Assembly (NCBI GenBank): GCA_017513095.1
Contig: JAFWDJ010000019.1
Location: 1-64,000 of the forward strand
Source of the DNA: Clostridia bacterium
Lineage (GTDB): Bacteria; Bacillota; Clostridia; Oscillospirales; RGIG577
Reading direction: 5' to 3'
Length of the DNA stretch: 64,000 nucleotides
The first letter of the stretch is position 1. Each line of letters begins with the position of its first letter. Shown here piece after piece: positions 1 through 7,099 of this stretch. A model generated the notes under the pieces. It had not been told where the DNA came from. It saw only the letters and a program-made list of their open reading frames with translations, and searched no databases. Position numbers and translations under genes: made by a program.

Positions 1-123
1 GCCCATAAACAGACCGTACGTGTTACTGATAAGACCAACGCCGCAGAGACCTGCAAAGCAGCATACAATGAAGATTACCCAACAATACCTGTTCTTTTTT
101 ACCGGTTGTTGTTGTTCTGCCAT
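1..123 (-). CDS. MFS transporter, N-terminal fragment (cut by window edge)
   Basis: Only the first 41 codons are inside the window; the gene runs off the left edge. The start ATG (121-123) follows an AGGAGG ribosome site at about 132-138. The visible protein has a short polar head with QQQ and KKN, followed by a hydrophobic helix rich in Ile, Val, Cys and Gly that ends near NTYGLFMG. This resembles the first membrane segment of major facilitator transporters, possibly the oxalate/formate antiporter branch. The substrate cannot be told from this fragment. It has its own promoter and a folded leader (156-275), so it is probably controlled separately from the dehydrogenase genes before it. Confidence 0.55.
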   Translation of the reverse strand, partial: MAEQQQPVKKNRYCWVIFIVCCFAGLCGVGLISNTYGLFMG

Positions 124-155
124 AGTAAAAAAACCTCCTATAAATAATTTTATAT

Positions 156-233
156 ACTTGTTCCCCGTTCCCCAAGTCCGGGACGCTTTTTAATGTGAGC
201 CAAAGCGTCTCAGGCCCATTTATGGGAACAAGT
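156..233 (-). promoter_or_regulatory. Structured 5' leader of the MFS gene with alternative pairings
   Basis: A perfect 10-bp inverted repeat (156-165 with 224-233) encloses an 8-bp stem (182-189 with 202-209). The outer left arm can instead pair locally: ACTTG at 156-160 is complementary both to 229-233 and to 173-177. The two folds exclude each other. The element lies between the promoter at 247-275 and the ribosome site, at the very 5' end of the transcript. This is the layout expected of a cis-regulatory RNA, but I match it to no known riboswitch class. Confidence 0.5.
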
Positions 234-246
234 GTTTATACATATT

Positions 247-275
247 ATGATAATACCATTTTAATAATTTGTCAA
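247..275 (-). promoter_or_regulatory. SigA-type promoter for the MFS gene
   Basis: On the minus strand a -35 TTGACA (270-275) is separated by 17 bases from a -10 TATCAT (247-252). Transcription would start near 240, directly before the folded leader. Confidence 0.7.
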
Positions 276-342
276 ACTATTTATTAAATTTTATTAAAAA
301 TTTTCATAATTTTTACGTCATTTCCGCTCCAATCCTCGGGAA

Positions 343-380
343 CAAAAAAAAGACGGCACAGAACGTACCGTCTTTTTTTG
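343..380 (-). terminator. Intrinsic terminator after the first dehydrogenase gene
   Basis: The arms AGACGG and CCGTCT (351-356 and 368-373) extend with one C-A mismatch and are flanked by A8 on one side and T7 on the other, so it could work on both strands. It lies 45 bases beyond the stop of the gene at 425-1468. The rest of 276-424 holds AT-rich sequence and nothing else I recognise. Confidence 0.75.
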
Positions 381-424
381 ATTGTGATAAACAAGCCGAA
401 ATGATTATGCCGATAAGCCTGCGA

Positions 425-1468
425 CTATTTGTCGAACTTGATCATTATCTTTATGTCTTTTCCGTTCGGATCCTCAAGAGCCTCGAAAGCACTCTGAACC
501 TCCTCGAGCTTTATGTCTCTCGAATACTGCTTCAGAACGTTGAATTCCTTGTTGGCGATTATCTGCATAACTTCCTTGAATTCGGGTGCGGTGTAGCCGA
601 GGATGCCTATAACGGTAAGTCTGTAAAGCATCGTGTGGAAAATGGAGAACGGCTTCGGTGCAAGCTGTACGCCGATGAGGGCAACCTTGCCGCGCATCTT
701 CATAGCTGCGAGACCGGTGTTCGTGCCGTTTATATTGCCGGAGCACTCGATGAAGTAGTCGAAGCCCTTGCCGCCCGTTGCAGCGCGGAGCTTTTCAACT
801 ATCTTTTCGTCTCTGCCGTCGAACAGCTCGTCTATGTAGCCGTCAGCCTTAACCTTATTGCCGCGGAATTCGTTTACCTCGGTCATTGCAACGTACTTTG
901 CGCCGAAGTATTTAGCCCACTGTGCAGCGCAGGAGCCGATGATGCCGCCGCCGGAAACGAGAACGGTAGCGCCTCTCGAAATGCCGAGCTGCTTGCAAGC
1001 CGAATATGGAGTGGAAGCAGGCTCGATCATTGCAGCCTCTTCGTCGCTCATCGCGTCGGGCAGCTTAACTACCATCTGGGGAGCCGCGCGCATAAGGTCA
1101 GCATACGAGCCTCTTGCAGCTTCCTGCGGATAGTTGCCGGGAGCGGGTATCTTAGCGGTGCAGTTGTCGAAATCGCCTGCACGGCAAGCGTCGCAGCGGC
1201 CGCAGTAGGTGGTCAGCGGGATGGTCGTTATTCTGTCGCCTACTTTAAGGTCCGTTCTGCAGCCGGGGTCTGCAACAACGCCGGCATGCTCGTGTCCGGG
1301 AACGGTACTGTTGTACATCGCGCCGGAGCCTACCTGCCAGAAATGAACGTCGGATCCGCAGATGCCTACGGCCGTCGGCTTCATAAGTACGTGATACCCA
1401 TCAGCCTTGGGGGCGTCGATCTGAACTATTTCTATCTTCTTGTCCGCGGTAATCATTGCAGCTTTCAT
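425..1468 (-). CDS. Zinc-dependent dehydrogenase, MDR family (paralog 1 of 5)
   Basis: 347 residues, a medium-chain dehydrogenase/reductase of the threonine/sorbitol dehydrogenase type that would oxidise a secondary alcohol with NAD(P). Catalytic zinc ligands are visible as Cys37 in GICGSD, His59-Glu60 in GHEH and Glu149. Ser39 is the proton-relay position. Four structural-zinc cysteines lie at 89, 92, 95 and 103. The nucleotide-binding loop GGGIIG is at 173-178. It is the most divergent of the five paralogs, lacking the QFPRD ending of the others. It has its own promoter at 1551-1579 and a terminator at 343-380. The substrate is unknown; nearby paralogs and a transporter suggest sugar, polyol or inositol catabolism (inference). 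Confidence 0.85.
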   Translation of the reverse strand: MKAAMITADKKIEIVQIDAPKADGYHVLMKPTAVGICGSDVHFWQVGSGAMYNSTVPGHEHAGVVADPGCRTDLKVGDRITTIPLTTYCGRCDACRAGDFDNCTAKIPAPGNYPQEAARGSYADLMRAAPQMVVKLPDAMSDEEAAMIEPASTPYSACKQLGISRGATVLVSGGGIIGSCAAQWAKYFGAKYVAMTEVNEFRGNKVKADGYIDELFDGRDEKIVEKLRAATGGKGFDYFIECSGNINGTNTGLAAMKMRGKVALIGVQLAPKPFSIFHTMLYRLTVIGILGYTAPEFKEVMQIIANKEFNVLKQYSRDIKLEEVQSAFEALEDPNGKDIKIMIKFDK

Positions 1469-1517
1469 AAAACATACACCTCTCTTGATTTTTTATAAGT
1501 TTACTTATTATTTATCA

Positions 1518-1541
1518 AAAACGGCAAAAAAGCCGTTTTTT
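1518..1541. terminator. Terminator-like hairpin in the leader of paralog 1
   Basis: AAAACGGC and GCCGTTTT enclose six A residues, with a T run on either strand. On the minus strand it sits between the promoter at 1551-1579 and the gene, so it lies in the 5' leader. It may block read-through or stabilise the mRNA end. Confidence 0.5.
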
Positions 1542-1550
1542 AATATTATT

Positions 1551-1579
1551 ATTCTATCATTATTGCACAAAAAACCCAA
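1551..1579 (-). promoter_or_regulatory. Promoter of paralog 1, shared motif
   Basis: TTGGGT (1574-1579), 17 bases, TAGAAT (1551-1556). The spacer reads TTTTTGTG followed by an A/T stretch and ATGA. Almost the same spacer is found before the genes at 1851 and 4750. The rest of the 382-base gap 1469-1850 holds the hairpin at 1518-1541, the inverted repeat at 1643-1680 and the terminator at 1800-1832. Confidence 0.65.
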
Positions 1580-1642
1580 TCGGAAAATTTAACTATTTTT
1601 CCGATAACAATATATTTACATTTGATTTGCTTTTAATTGAAT

Positions 1643-1680
1643 AATGATAAAAAATCACCTTTCGGAAACGCTTTTATCAT
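1643..1680. promoter_or_regulatory. Inverted repeat with cre-like core upstream of paralog 1
   Basis: ATGATAAAA and TTTTATCAT arms enclose CGGAAACGCTTTTA, which fits the CcpA/LacI-type operator pattern except at two positions. It lies about 65 bases upstream of the promoter at 1551-1579. Treat it as a possible operator only. Confidence 0.25.
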
Positions 1681-1799
1681 ACTTTTATCCGCGTGTTTCG
1701 AAGTAACACGGGTTTTTATCGGCGCCATGCCGATTTGTACGGAGTTTTCCCGTTATTCACATGGAATAAACGCGCAATTTTAATACTTTTTTCTTATAA

Positions 1800-1832
1800 T
1801 TTGCGGCGCAGGGGGAAATCCTGCGCCGCAAA
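1800..1832 (-). terminator. Strong hairpin after paralog 2
   Basis: A 12-bp perfect stem (1800-1811 with 1821-1832, arm TTTGCGGCGCAG) lies just beyond the stop of the gene at 1851. The following T tract is weak on the minus strand. Confidence 0.6.
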
Positions 1833-1850
1833 ATCATATTTATTCGATTA

Positions 1851-2894
1851 TTACTTGCGGGGGAACTGTACCATTATCTTAACCTTGTCGCTGTCGGGCT
1901 TCTTAAGCTCCTCGTAAGCCTTCTGGATGTCCTCGAGCTTCCAGTCGCAGCTGTAATGACGCATAACGTCTATCTTCTTGTCCGCGATAAGCTGGATTAC
2001 CTCGTCGAACTCGTCGAACGAGTAGCAAAGATGGAACTTGAGCGTGGGGCGCTTGTAGAGAGCCGGTATGAGATTGAGCTGAGCCGGCTTGTCGGACGAA
2101 CCGATCATCGTGATGACCGCGCCTATTTTGCATGCCAGAACGGCCGTGTTTATCGGTACGGACTGACCGGTGCACTCGAATGCGAAGTCAAAGCCCTTGC
2201 CGCCCGTCGCCTTAAGAAGCTTCGGTACAAGCTCCGGGTCCGCGCCGTCGAAGAGCTCGTCAATGTTTCCGTCCTTTAAGTTCTTCTCACCGCGGAACTT
2301 ATTTACCTCTACCATTGCAACGTAGCCTGCGCCGAAGTATTTAGCCCACTGTGCCGCAAACGAGCCGATTATGCCGCCGCCGAATACGAGGACCTTCTCG
2401 CCCGTCAGTATTCTCTGACGCTTAACCGCAGAATAGAGCGTTGCGCACGGCTCTACCATTGCGGCCTCTTCGTTCGACATACTGTCGGGAATCTTTCTTA
2501 CGAGCGAGGGAGCCGTTGCGAAATATTCCGCCATAGAGCCTGCGGGGCCGTTCGGGAAGTTGCCTACGCCCGTTTCTCTGTTTTCGCAGCGGTCAAACTT
2601 ATGTTCGAGGCAGGGGCCGCACTTTCCGCACGGAGCGGGCAGCGGTATGGACGTAACTCTGTCGCCCGGCTTTAAGTCGGTGCGTGCTCCGGGGTCAACG
2701 ACTACGAGCGAATGCTCGTGACCTACGCGCGTGAACTTGTGCGCGGGCAAATCGCCTAAATCCCAGAAATGCAGGTCGGAGCCGCAGATACCTACGGTCT
2801 CAACTCTCGTTATTACGTGATAGCCGTCAGACTCGGGCATCGGGAAATCCTGTACTTCGATTTTTTTTGCGCCGGTAATTATTGCACCTTTCAT
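1851..2894 (-). CDS. Zinc-dependent dehydrogenase, MDR family (paralog 2 of 5)
   Basis: 347 residues. It has the same plan as its neighbours: catalytic GICGSD and GHEH motifs, a structural-zinc block CGKCGPC with a fourth Cys eight residues on, a nucleotide-binding GGGIIG loop and a final IMVQFPRK. The start ATG at 2892-2894 follows AGGAGGAACGAAC. It is transcribed from its own promoter (2952-2980) and ends at the hairpin 1800-1832. Expected activity is NAD(P)-linked oxidation of an alcohol or polyol; the substrate is not determinable. It has GHEHSLVV where the others have GHEHAGVV or GHEHVGIV. Confidence 0.85.
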   Translation of the reverse strand: MKGAIITGAKKIEVQDFPMPESDGYHVITRVETVGICGSDLHFWDLGDLPAHKFTRVGHEHSLVVVDPGARTDLKPGDRVTSIPLPAPCGKCGPCLEHKFDRCENRETGVGNFPNGPAGSMAEYFATAPSLVRKIPDSMSNEEAAMVEPCATLYSAVKRQRILTGEKVLVFGGGIIGSFAAQWAKYFGAGYVAMVEVNKFRGEKNLKDGNIDELFDGADPELVPKLLKATGGKGFDFAFECTGQSVPINTAVLACKIGAVITMIGSSDKPAQLNLIPALYKRPTLKFHLCYSFDEFDEVIQLIADKKIDVMRHYSCDWKLEDIQKAYEELKKPDSDKVKIMVQFPRK

Positions 2895-2944
2895 GTTCGT
2901 TCCTCCTATATTTTTTTGCTTAATAAGCTTTATTATTATTCATG

Positions 2945-2980
2945 ATATCATAATTCTACAAAAAGTCCAATACTTTTTTG
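2945..2980 (-). promoter_or_regulatory. Promoter of paralog 2, shared motif
   Basis: On the minus strand TTGGAC is followed by a 17-base spacer, TTTTTGTAGAATTATGA, and TATCAT. The sequence from TATTGG through the -10 closely matches the promoter regions of the genes at 425 and 4750. Confidence 0.65.
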
Positions 2981-3011
2981 AAATTATTTGTTTAAAATAA
3001 TCATCTGTGCG

Positions 3012-3488
3012 CTAATTCATAACGGCTATCGAAAAATTCAGCACGGCGGCGTACATTATCCATAAGAGATACGGTATGAAAAGATAAAACGACACTCTGT
3101 CGACGCGGCGCATTTTCAAAAATGCCGCGCCCGCCGTACCGATAAGCAGAAGTATCCAGAAAAACGATGCCCAGAACGCGTTCAGAAGGAAAAACACCGG
3201 CGTCCACAAAAGATTTATAATTAGCTGCACCCAGAAGAGGTTAAGCGCCTCTCTGAGTCTCTCCGAGTCCTCCTTTTCGGGGAGATAGTATCGCAGGCGG
3301 TAAAGTATTATGCCTAAAATAACGTACAGTATCGGCCACACGATGCGAAACGCCGCCGCGGGCGGAGCGAATACGGGCAGCGTAAGGCTTTCGTATACGT
3401 CCGACGCTTTTATCGCCGCCGCACCCGAGACGAAGCCAAGCGCAAGGACAATGATTATTGATAATATGATTTTTCCGACTTTCTTCAA
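3012..3488 (-). CDS. tspO: TspO/MBR-family membrane protein
   Basis: 158 residues with five predicted membrane helices. Family features visible are YESLTLPVFAPP near the N-terminus, VWPILY, the FWVQLIINLLWT stretch and a closing PYLLWIMYAAVLNFSI. TspO proteins bind porphyrins or other small hydrophobic ligands and act in tetrapyrrole or stress responses. The likely start is TTG at 3486-3488, nine bases after GGGAGG. It lies between dehydrogenase paralogs 2 and 3 on the same strand; a functional link is not evident. The assignment to the family is firm, the role in this organism is unknown. Confidence 0.85.
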   Translation of the reverse strand: MKKVGKIILSIIIVLALGFVSGAAAIKASDVYESLTLPVFAPPAAAFRIVWPILYVILGIILYRLRYYLPEKEDSERLREALNLFWVQLIINLLWTPVFFLLNAFWASFFWILLLIGTAGAAFLKMRRVDRVSFYLFIPYLLWIMYAAVLNFSIAVMN

Positions 3489-3576
3489 AATGACGCCCTC
3501 CCGATATCTTTTTTATCAGTATATCTTGGAGAGCGTCGGATTATTCTATATGGCACGGCCTCCCGGGACGCAGAAA

Positions 3577-3600
3577 GGGCGCGGACGAAAGGCCGCGCCC
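3577..3600 (-). terminator. Hairpin after paralog 3
   Basis: GGGCGCGG (3577-3584) pairs with CCGCGCCC (3593-3600), 17 bases beyond the stop of the gene at 3618. On the minus strand the stem is followed by TTTCT, so termination may be partial, with read-through into the tspO-like gene. Confidence 0.55.
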
Positions 3601-3617
3601 CCTGATTTTCTTAAATA

Positions 3618-4661
3618 CTAATCTCTTGGGAACTGGATCATTATCTTTATCTTTTCGCATTCCGGCGAATGGAGATATTCGAAGCTCTTCTCTATCTCGT
3701 CAAGGCTGCAGTCGCCGGAGTGGTATCTTAAAACGTCGAACTTCTTCTCGGCGATAAGCCTTAATACCTCGTCGAACTCGGCGTCCGAATAGGTAAAATA
3801 CGCCTGAAGGCGCGCGCGCTTGAAGAGCGCGACTATATTATTAAAGAGTATCGGCTCGGCGGATATGCCTATTATGGCAATGCGCGCGTACATCTTGCTT
3901 GCCATCATCGCCATATTGAGCGGCTGCGCCGCGCCCGTGCATTCGAGCACGTAATCAAATCCCTTGCCGCCGGAGGCTTTGATGAGCTTCCCGAGAAGCT
4001 CGGGGTCCCTGCCGTCGAACAGCTCGTCTATATTGCCGACCTCAAGATTCTTTTTGCCGCGGAAGTCGTTGACCTCGACCATTGCGACGTAATCAGCGCC
4101 GAAATACTTCGACCACTGCGCCGCGAACGAGCCTATGATGCCGCCGCCGAATACGAGCACCTTGTCGCCGCGTCTTATGCCCATATCCTTGACTGCGGAA
4201 TACGGCGTCGCGCACGGCTCCACCATTGCGGCTTCCTCGTTAGTCATCGTATCGGGTATTTTTCTTACAAGCTGCGGAGCCGTGATAAAATACTCGGCGT
4301 AGGTTCCGGCCGGACCGTCCGAATAGCAGCCTATGCCCTTTATCCTGTTCGTGCAGTCGTCATAGCGATGCTCCATGCACGCCGTGCATACGCCGCACGG
4401 AGTGTTCTTGGGAAGCGAGGTTATCCTGTCTCCGACCTTTAAGTCGGTGCGCGAGCCGGGATCGAATACGACGCCCGCGTGCTCATGGCCGGGACGCACG
4501 CCGTAGCTGTCGGGCTGATCGCCGCGTTCCCAAATATGTATGTCGGAACCGCAGATGCCGCAAGTCTGCACTTTCATTATTACGTTCTTGCCGTCCGGCT
4601 CGGGCATCGGAAAATCGCGGACTTCTATCTTTTTTGCGCCGGTAATTATTGCACCTTTCAT
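3618..4661 (-). CDS. Zinc-dependent dehydrogenase, MDR family (paralog 3 of 5)
   Basis: 347 residues from the ATG at 4659-4661. This start is preferred over the upstream in-frame ATG at 4703 because GGGAGGG precedes it and it gives the same length and MKGAIITG opening as the paralogs. Catalytic zinc residues Cys37, His59 and Glu60, relay Ser39, structural Cys block CGVCTAC and GGGIIG loop are intact. It is closest to the gene at 4750-5793: long blocks such as SKYFGADYV and NIDELFDG are identical, pointing to recent duplication. It probably shares the transcript of that gene through the leaky hairpin at 4705-4728. Substrate unknown. Confidence 0.85.
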   Translation of the reverse strand: MKGAIITGAKKIEVRDFPMPEPDGKNVIMKVQTCGICGSDIHIWERGDQPDSYGVRPGHEHAGVVFDPGSRTDLKVGDRITSLPKNTPCGVCTACMEHRYDDCTNRIKGIGCYSDGPAGTYAEYFITAPQLVRKIPDTMTNEEAAMVEPCATPYSAVKDMGIRRGDKVLVFGGGIIGSFAAQWSKYFGADYVAMVEVNDFRGKKNLEVGNIDELFDGRDPELLGKLIKASGGKGFDYVLECTGAAQPLNMAMMASKMYARIAIIGISAEPILFNNIVALFKRARLQAYFTYSDAEFDEVLRLIAEKKFDVLRYHSGDCSLDEIEKSFEYLHSPECEKIKIMIQFPRD

Positions 4662-4704
4662 GTTATACGTCCCTCCCGTAGTGATATTTGGTATTTGTTG
4701 CAAA

Positions 4705-4728
4705 GAGCGCGGCCTTTCGGCCGCGCTC
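4705..4728 (-). terminator. GC-rich hairpin between paralogs 4 and 3
   Basis: A perfect 10-bp stem, GAGCGCGGCC with GGCCGCGCTC, has a four-base loop and is followed on the minus strand by only TTTG. It lies in the 88-bp gap between two dehydrogenase genes. It could be a partial terminator or an mRNA stabiliser that sets the ratio of the two products. Confidence 0.55.
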
Positions 4729-4749
4729 GGGCGTTATAGCATTAAATTA

Positions 4750-5793
4750 TCAGTCACGCGGGAACTGAAGCATTATCTTTACCTTCTGGCATTCGGGCGA
4801 ATGGAGGTACTTGAAGCAGTCCTCTATCTCCTCGAGCTTGCAGTCGCCGGAGTAGTATCTCATAACGTCGAACTTCTTCGTTGCGATAAGGTTCATTACC
4901 TCGTCGAACTCAGCGTCGGTGTAGCAAAGGTATGCCTGCAGGCGCGCTCTCTTGAACAGCGCGTAGATGTTGTTGAAGAGTATCGGCTGAGCGGATACGC
5001 CGATTATAGCGATGCGCGCGTACATCTTGCTCGCGAGGATCGCGGTGTTGAGCGGCTGCGACTGACCGGTGCATTCGAGCACGTAGTCAAAGCCCTTGCC
5101 GCCGGATGCCTTAATGAGCTTCTGTAAAAGCTCGGGGTCCTTGCCGTCGAACAGTTCGTCTATATTGCCTACCTCAAGGTTCTTCTTGCCGCGGAACTCG
5201 TTTACCTCTACCATGCCTACATAGTCCGCGCCGAAGTATTTCGACCACTGAGCCGCGAACGAGCCGATGATGCCGCCGCCGAATACGAGTACCTTGTCGC
5301 CTCGTCTTATGTTCATATCCTTAACCGCGGAATAAGGAGTTGCGCACGGTTCTACCATTGCGGCCTCTTCGTTGAGCATTCCGTCCGGTACCTTTCTTAC
5401 GAGGTTCGGTGCCGTGAAGAAATACTCGGCATACGTGCCTGCAGGGCCGTCGGCGAAGTTGCCTACGCCCTTTATTCTGTTCATGCAGTCGTCATAGCGA
5501 TGCTCCATGCAGGCGGTGCACTTGCCGCAGGGGGCGCTTACGGGAAGCGAGGTGATTCTGTCGCCTACCTTTAAGTCGGTGCGCGAGCCGGGATCCACTA
5601 CGATGCCCACGTGCTCATGACCGGGACGGATGCCCTTATAGCCGGGCTTGTCGCCCAGCTCCCACATATGTATGTCGGAGCCGCATATGCCGCAGGTCTG
5701 CACTTTCATTATTACATTTTTGCCGTCCGGCTTAGGATCCGGAAATTCCTGAATCTCCAGCTTTTTTAAATCAGTGATGATTGCGCCTTTCAT
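4750..5793 (-). CDS. Zinc-dependent dehydrogenase, MDR family (paralog 4 of 5)
   Basis: 347 residues, start ATG preceded by AGGAGGAACGTGT. Cys37, Ser39, His42, His59 and Glu60 are in place, the structural-zinc block is CGKCTAC, the nucleotide loop is GGGIIG, and the C-terminus is MLQFPRD. It is very similar to paralog 3, differing mostly in surface segments. It has its own promoter (5844-5871). Family knowledge gives NAD(P)-dependent alcohol/polyol dehydrogenase; the exact substrate is open. The repeated retention of near-identical copies suggests related but different substrates or a dosage effect (inference). Confidence 0.85.
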   Translation of the reverse strand: MKGAIITDLKKLEIQEFPDPKPDGKNVIMKVQTCGICGSDIHMWELGDKPGYKGIRPGHEHVGIVVDPGSRTDLKVGDRITSLPVSAPCGKCTACMEHRYDDCMNRIKGVGNFADGPAGTYAEYFFTAPNLVRKVPDGMLNEEAAMVEPCATPYSAVKDMNIRRGDKVLVFGGGIIGSFAAQWSKYFGADYVGMVEVNEFRGKKNLEVGNIDELFDGKDPELLQKLIKASGGKGFDYVLECTGQSQPLNTAILASKMYARIAIIGVSAQPILFNNIYALFKRARLQAYLCYTDAEFDEVMNLIATKKFDVMRYYSGDCKLEEIEDCFKYLHSPECQKVKIMLQFPRD

Positions 5794-5843
5794 AATACAC
5801 GTTCCTCCTATTATATATATTTTGGGATGTGCCGGGGTTTTCT

Positions 5844-5878
5844 TGCGTAATATTATATCATATTTTCACAAAAATCCA
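5844..5878 (-). promoter_or_regulatory. Promoter of paralog 4, shared motif
   Basis: On the minus strand TTGGAT is followed by TTTTGTGAAAATATGA and a perfect TATAAT. The pattern TATTGGAT-T-rich-TTGTG matches those before paralogs 1 and 2. A 16-base spacer and ATGA before the -10 are seen here. Confidence 0.65.
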
Positions 5879-5908
5879 ATACCCTTTTTAGAATTTTTGT
5901 TTATTTTT

Positions 5909-6952
5909 TTAATCTCGGGGGAACTGAATCATCATCTTTACCTTGTGCGACGTGGGCGAATGAAGCTCCTCGAACGCCTCGTTTAAGGTCTCGAGCGTGC
6001 AGCCGCCCGAATAATGGCGCGATACGTCGAACTTTTTCTCGGCAACGAGCTTCATTACCTCGTCGAACTCGGCGTTCGTGTATCCGAGGTACGCCTGAAG
6101 GCGCGCGCGCTTAAAGAGCGCCACTATGTTGTTGAAGGGTATCGGCTTTACCGCTACGCCGATTATAGCGATACGCGCGTACATCTTGCTTGCCATCATC
6201 GCCATGTTCAAAGGCTCTGCATGGCCCGTGCATTCGAGAACATAATCAAAGCCCTTGCCTCCCGATGCCTTTAAAAGCTTTTTAAGAAGATCGGGGTCCT
6301 TGCCGTCGAAGAGCTCGTCAATATTGCCTTCGTCAAGGTTCTTCTTTCCCCTGTACTCGTTCACCTCAACCATTGCTACGTAATCGGCGCCGAAATATTT
6401 CGACCACTGCGCCGAGAACGAGCCGATTATGCCGCCGCCGAATACGAGCACCTTATCGCCGCGCTTTATTCCCATATCCTTCACTACGGAATACGGCGTC
6501 GCACACGGCTCTATCATGGCCGCTTCCTCGTTCGTCATGGTGTCGGGTATCTTTCTTACGAGCTGCGGATCGGCCGAAAAATACTCGGCGTAGGAGCCGG
6601 GCAGTCCCGCAGCGGAGAGTCCCATGCCCGTTATCCTGTTCGTGCATTCGTCGTAGCGGTGTTCAAGGCAGGCGGTGCACATGCCGCAGCCTACGCTTAC
6701 GGGTATCGTGGTAACTCTGTCGCCCGCCTTTAAATCGGTGCGCGCGCCCGGATCAACGACCACGCCTGCGTGTTCGTGTCCCATAATCGTACCCTTGTAC
6801 GTGGGCGTATCGCCAAGCTCCCATACGTGGATGTCGCCGCCGCATATGCCTACCGTCTGCGACTTAACTATTACGTTCTTTCCGTCCGATACAGGCTTGT
6901 TTATTTCCTGCACCTCAATGTTTTTTGCACCTGCTACAACTGCCGCTTTCAT
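5909..6952 (-). CDS. Zinc-dependent dehydrogenase, MDR family (paralog 5 of 5), relay Ser replaced
   Basis: 347 residues, start ATG preceded by AGGAGGGATTATTTTC. The catalytic zinc ligands Cys37, His59 and Glu60 and the structural block CGMCTAC are kept, as is the GGGIIG loop. The usual GICGSD motif reads GICGGD, so residue 39 is Gly instead of Ser. In liver alcohol dehydrogenase the equivalent Ser/Thr48 passes the substrate proton to solvent, so catalysis or substrate choice may be altered. It is first in the direction of transcription and uses a promoter (about 6991-7020) that lacks the motif of the other copies. Confidence 0.85.
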   Translation of the reverse strand: MKAAVVAGAKNIEVQEINKPVSDGKNVIVKSQTVGICGGDIHVWELGDTPTYKGTIMGHEHAGVVVDPGARTDLKAGDRVTTIPVSVGCGMCTACLEHRYDECTNRITGMGLSAAGLPGSYAEYFSADPQLVRKIPDTMTNEEAAMIEPCATPYSVVKDMGIKRGDKVLVFGGGIIGSFSAQWSKYFGADYVAMVEVNEYRGKKNLDEGNIDELFDGKDPDLLKKLLKASGGKGFDYVLECTGHAEPLNMAMMASKMYARIAIIGVAVKPIPFNNIVALFKRARLQAYLGYTNAEFDEVMKLVAEKKFDVSRHYSGGCTLETLNEAFEELHSPTSHKVKMMIQFPRD

Positions 6953-7049
6953 GAAAATAATCCCTCCTGTTATGTAAAAAATGAATGTTTCTTTTTAGAG
7001 AATACCATAATATGCCGATAATAGCAACAATAACAGTACAAAATATATA

Positions 7050-7085
7050 CAAAAAAACGAAGGGGCGCGTACAACGCGCCCCTCT
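7050..7085 (-). terminator. Intrinsic terminator of spo0A
   Basis: On the minus strand a GC-rich stem (AGGGGCGCG with CGCGCCCCT, loop TTGTA) is followed by CG and T7. It ends the spo0A transcript. Confidence 0.9.
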
Positions 7086-7099
7086 TCAGCTTTGATTTT

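Noticed and set aside
156-240. TPP riboswitch in the MFS leader, because CTGAGA occurs
   Set aside because: The other conserved TPP segments are missing and the element is too short; only the hexamer matches.
269-1498. Long plus-strand open frame opposite the first dehydrogenase gene
   Set aside because: It is the antisense shadow of a clear MDR dehydrogenase; no ribosome site and no recognisable protein. The same holds for plus-strand frames opposite the other dehydrogenases.
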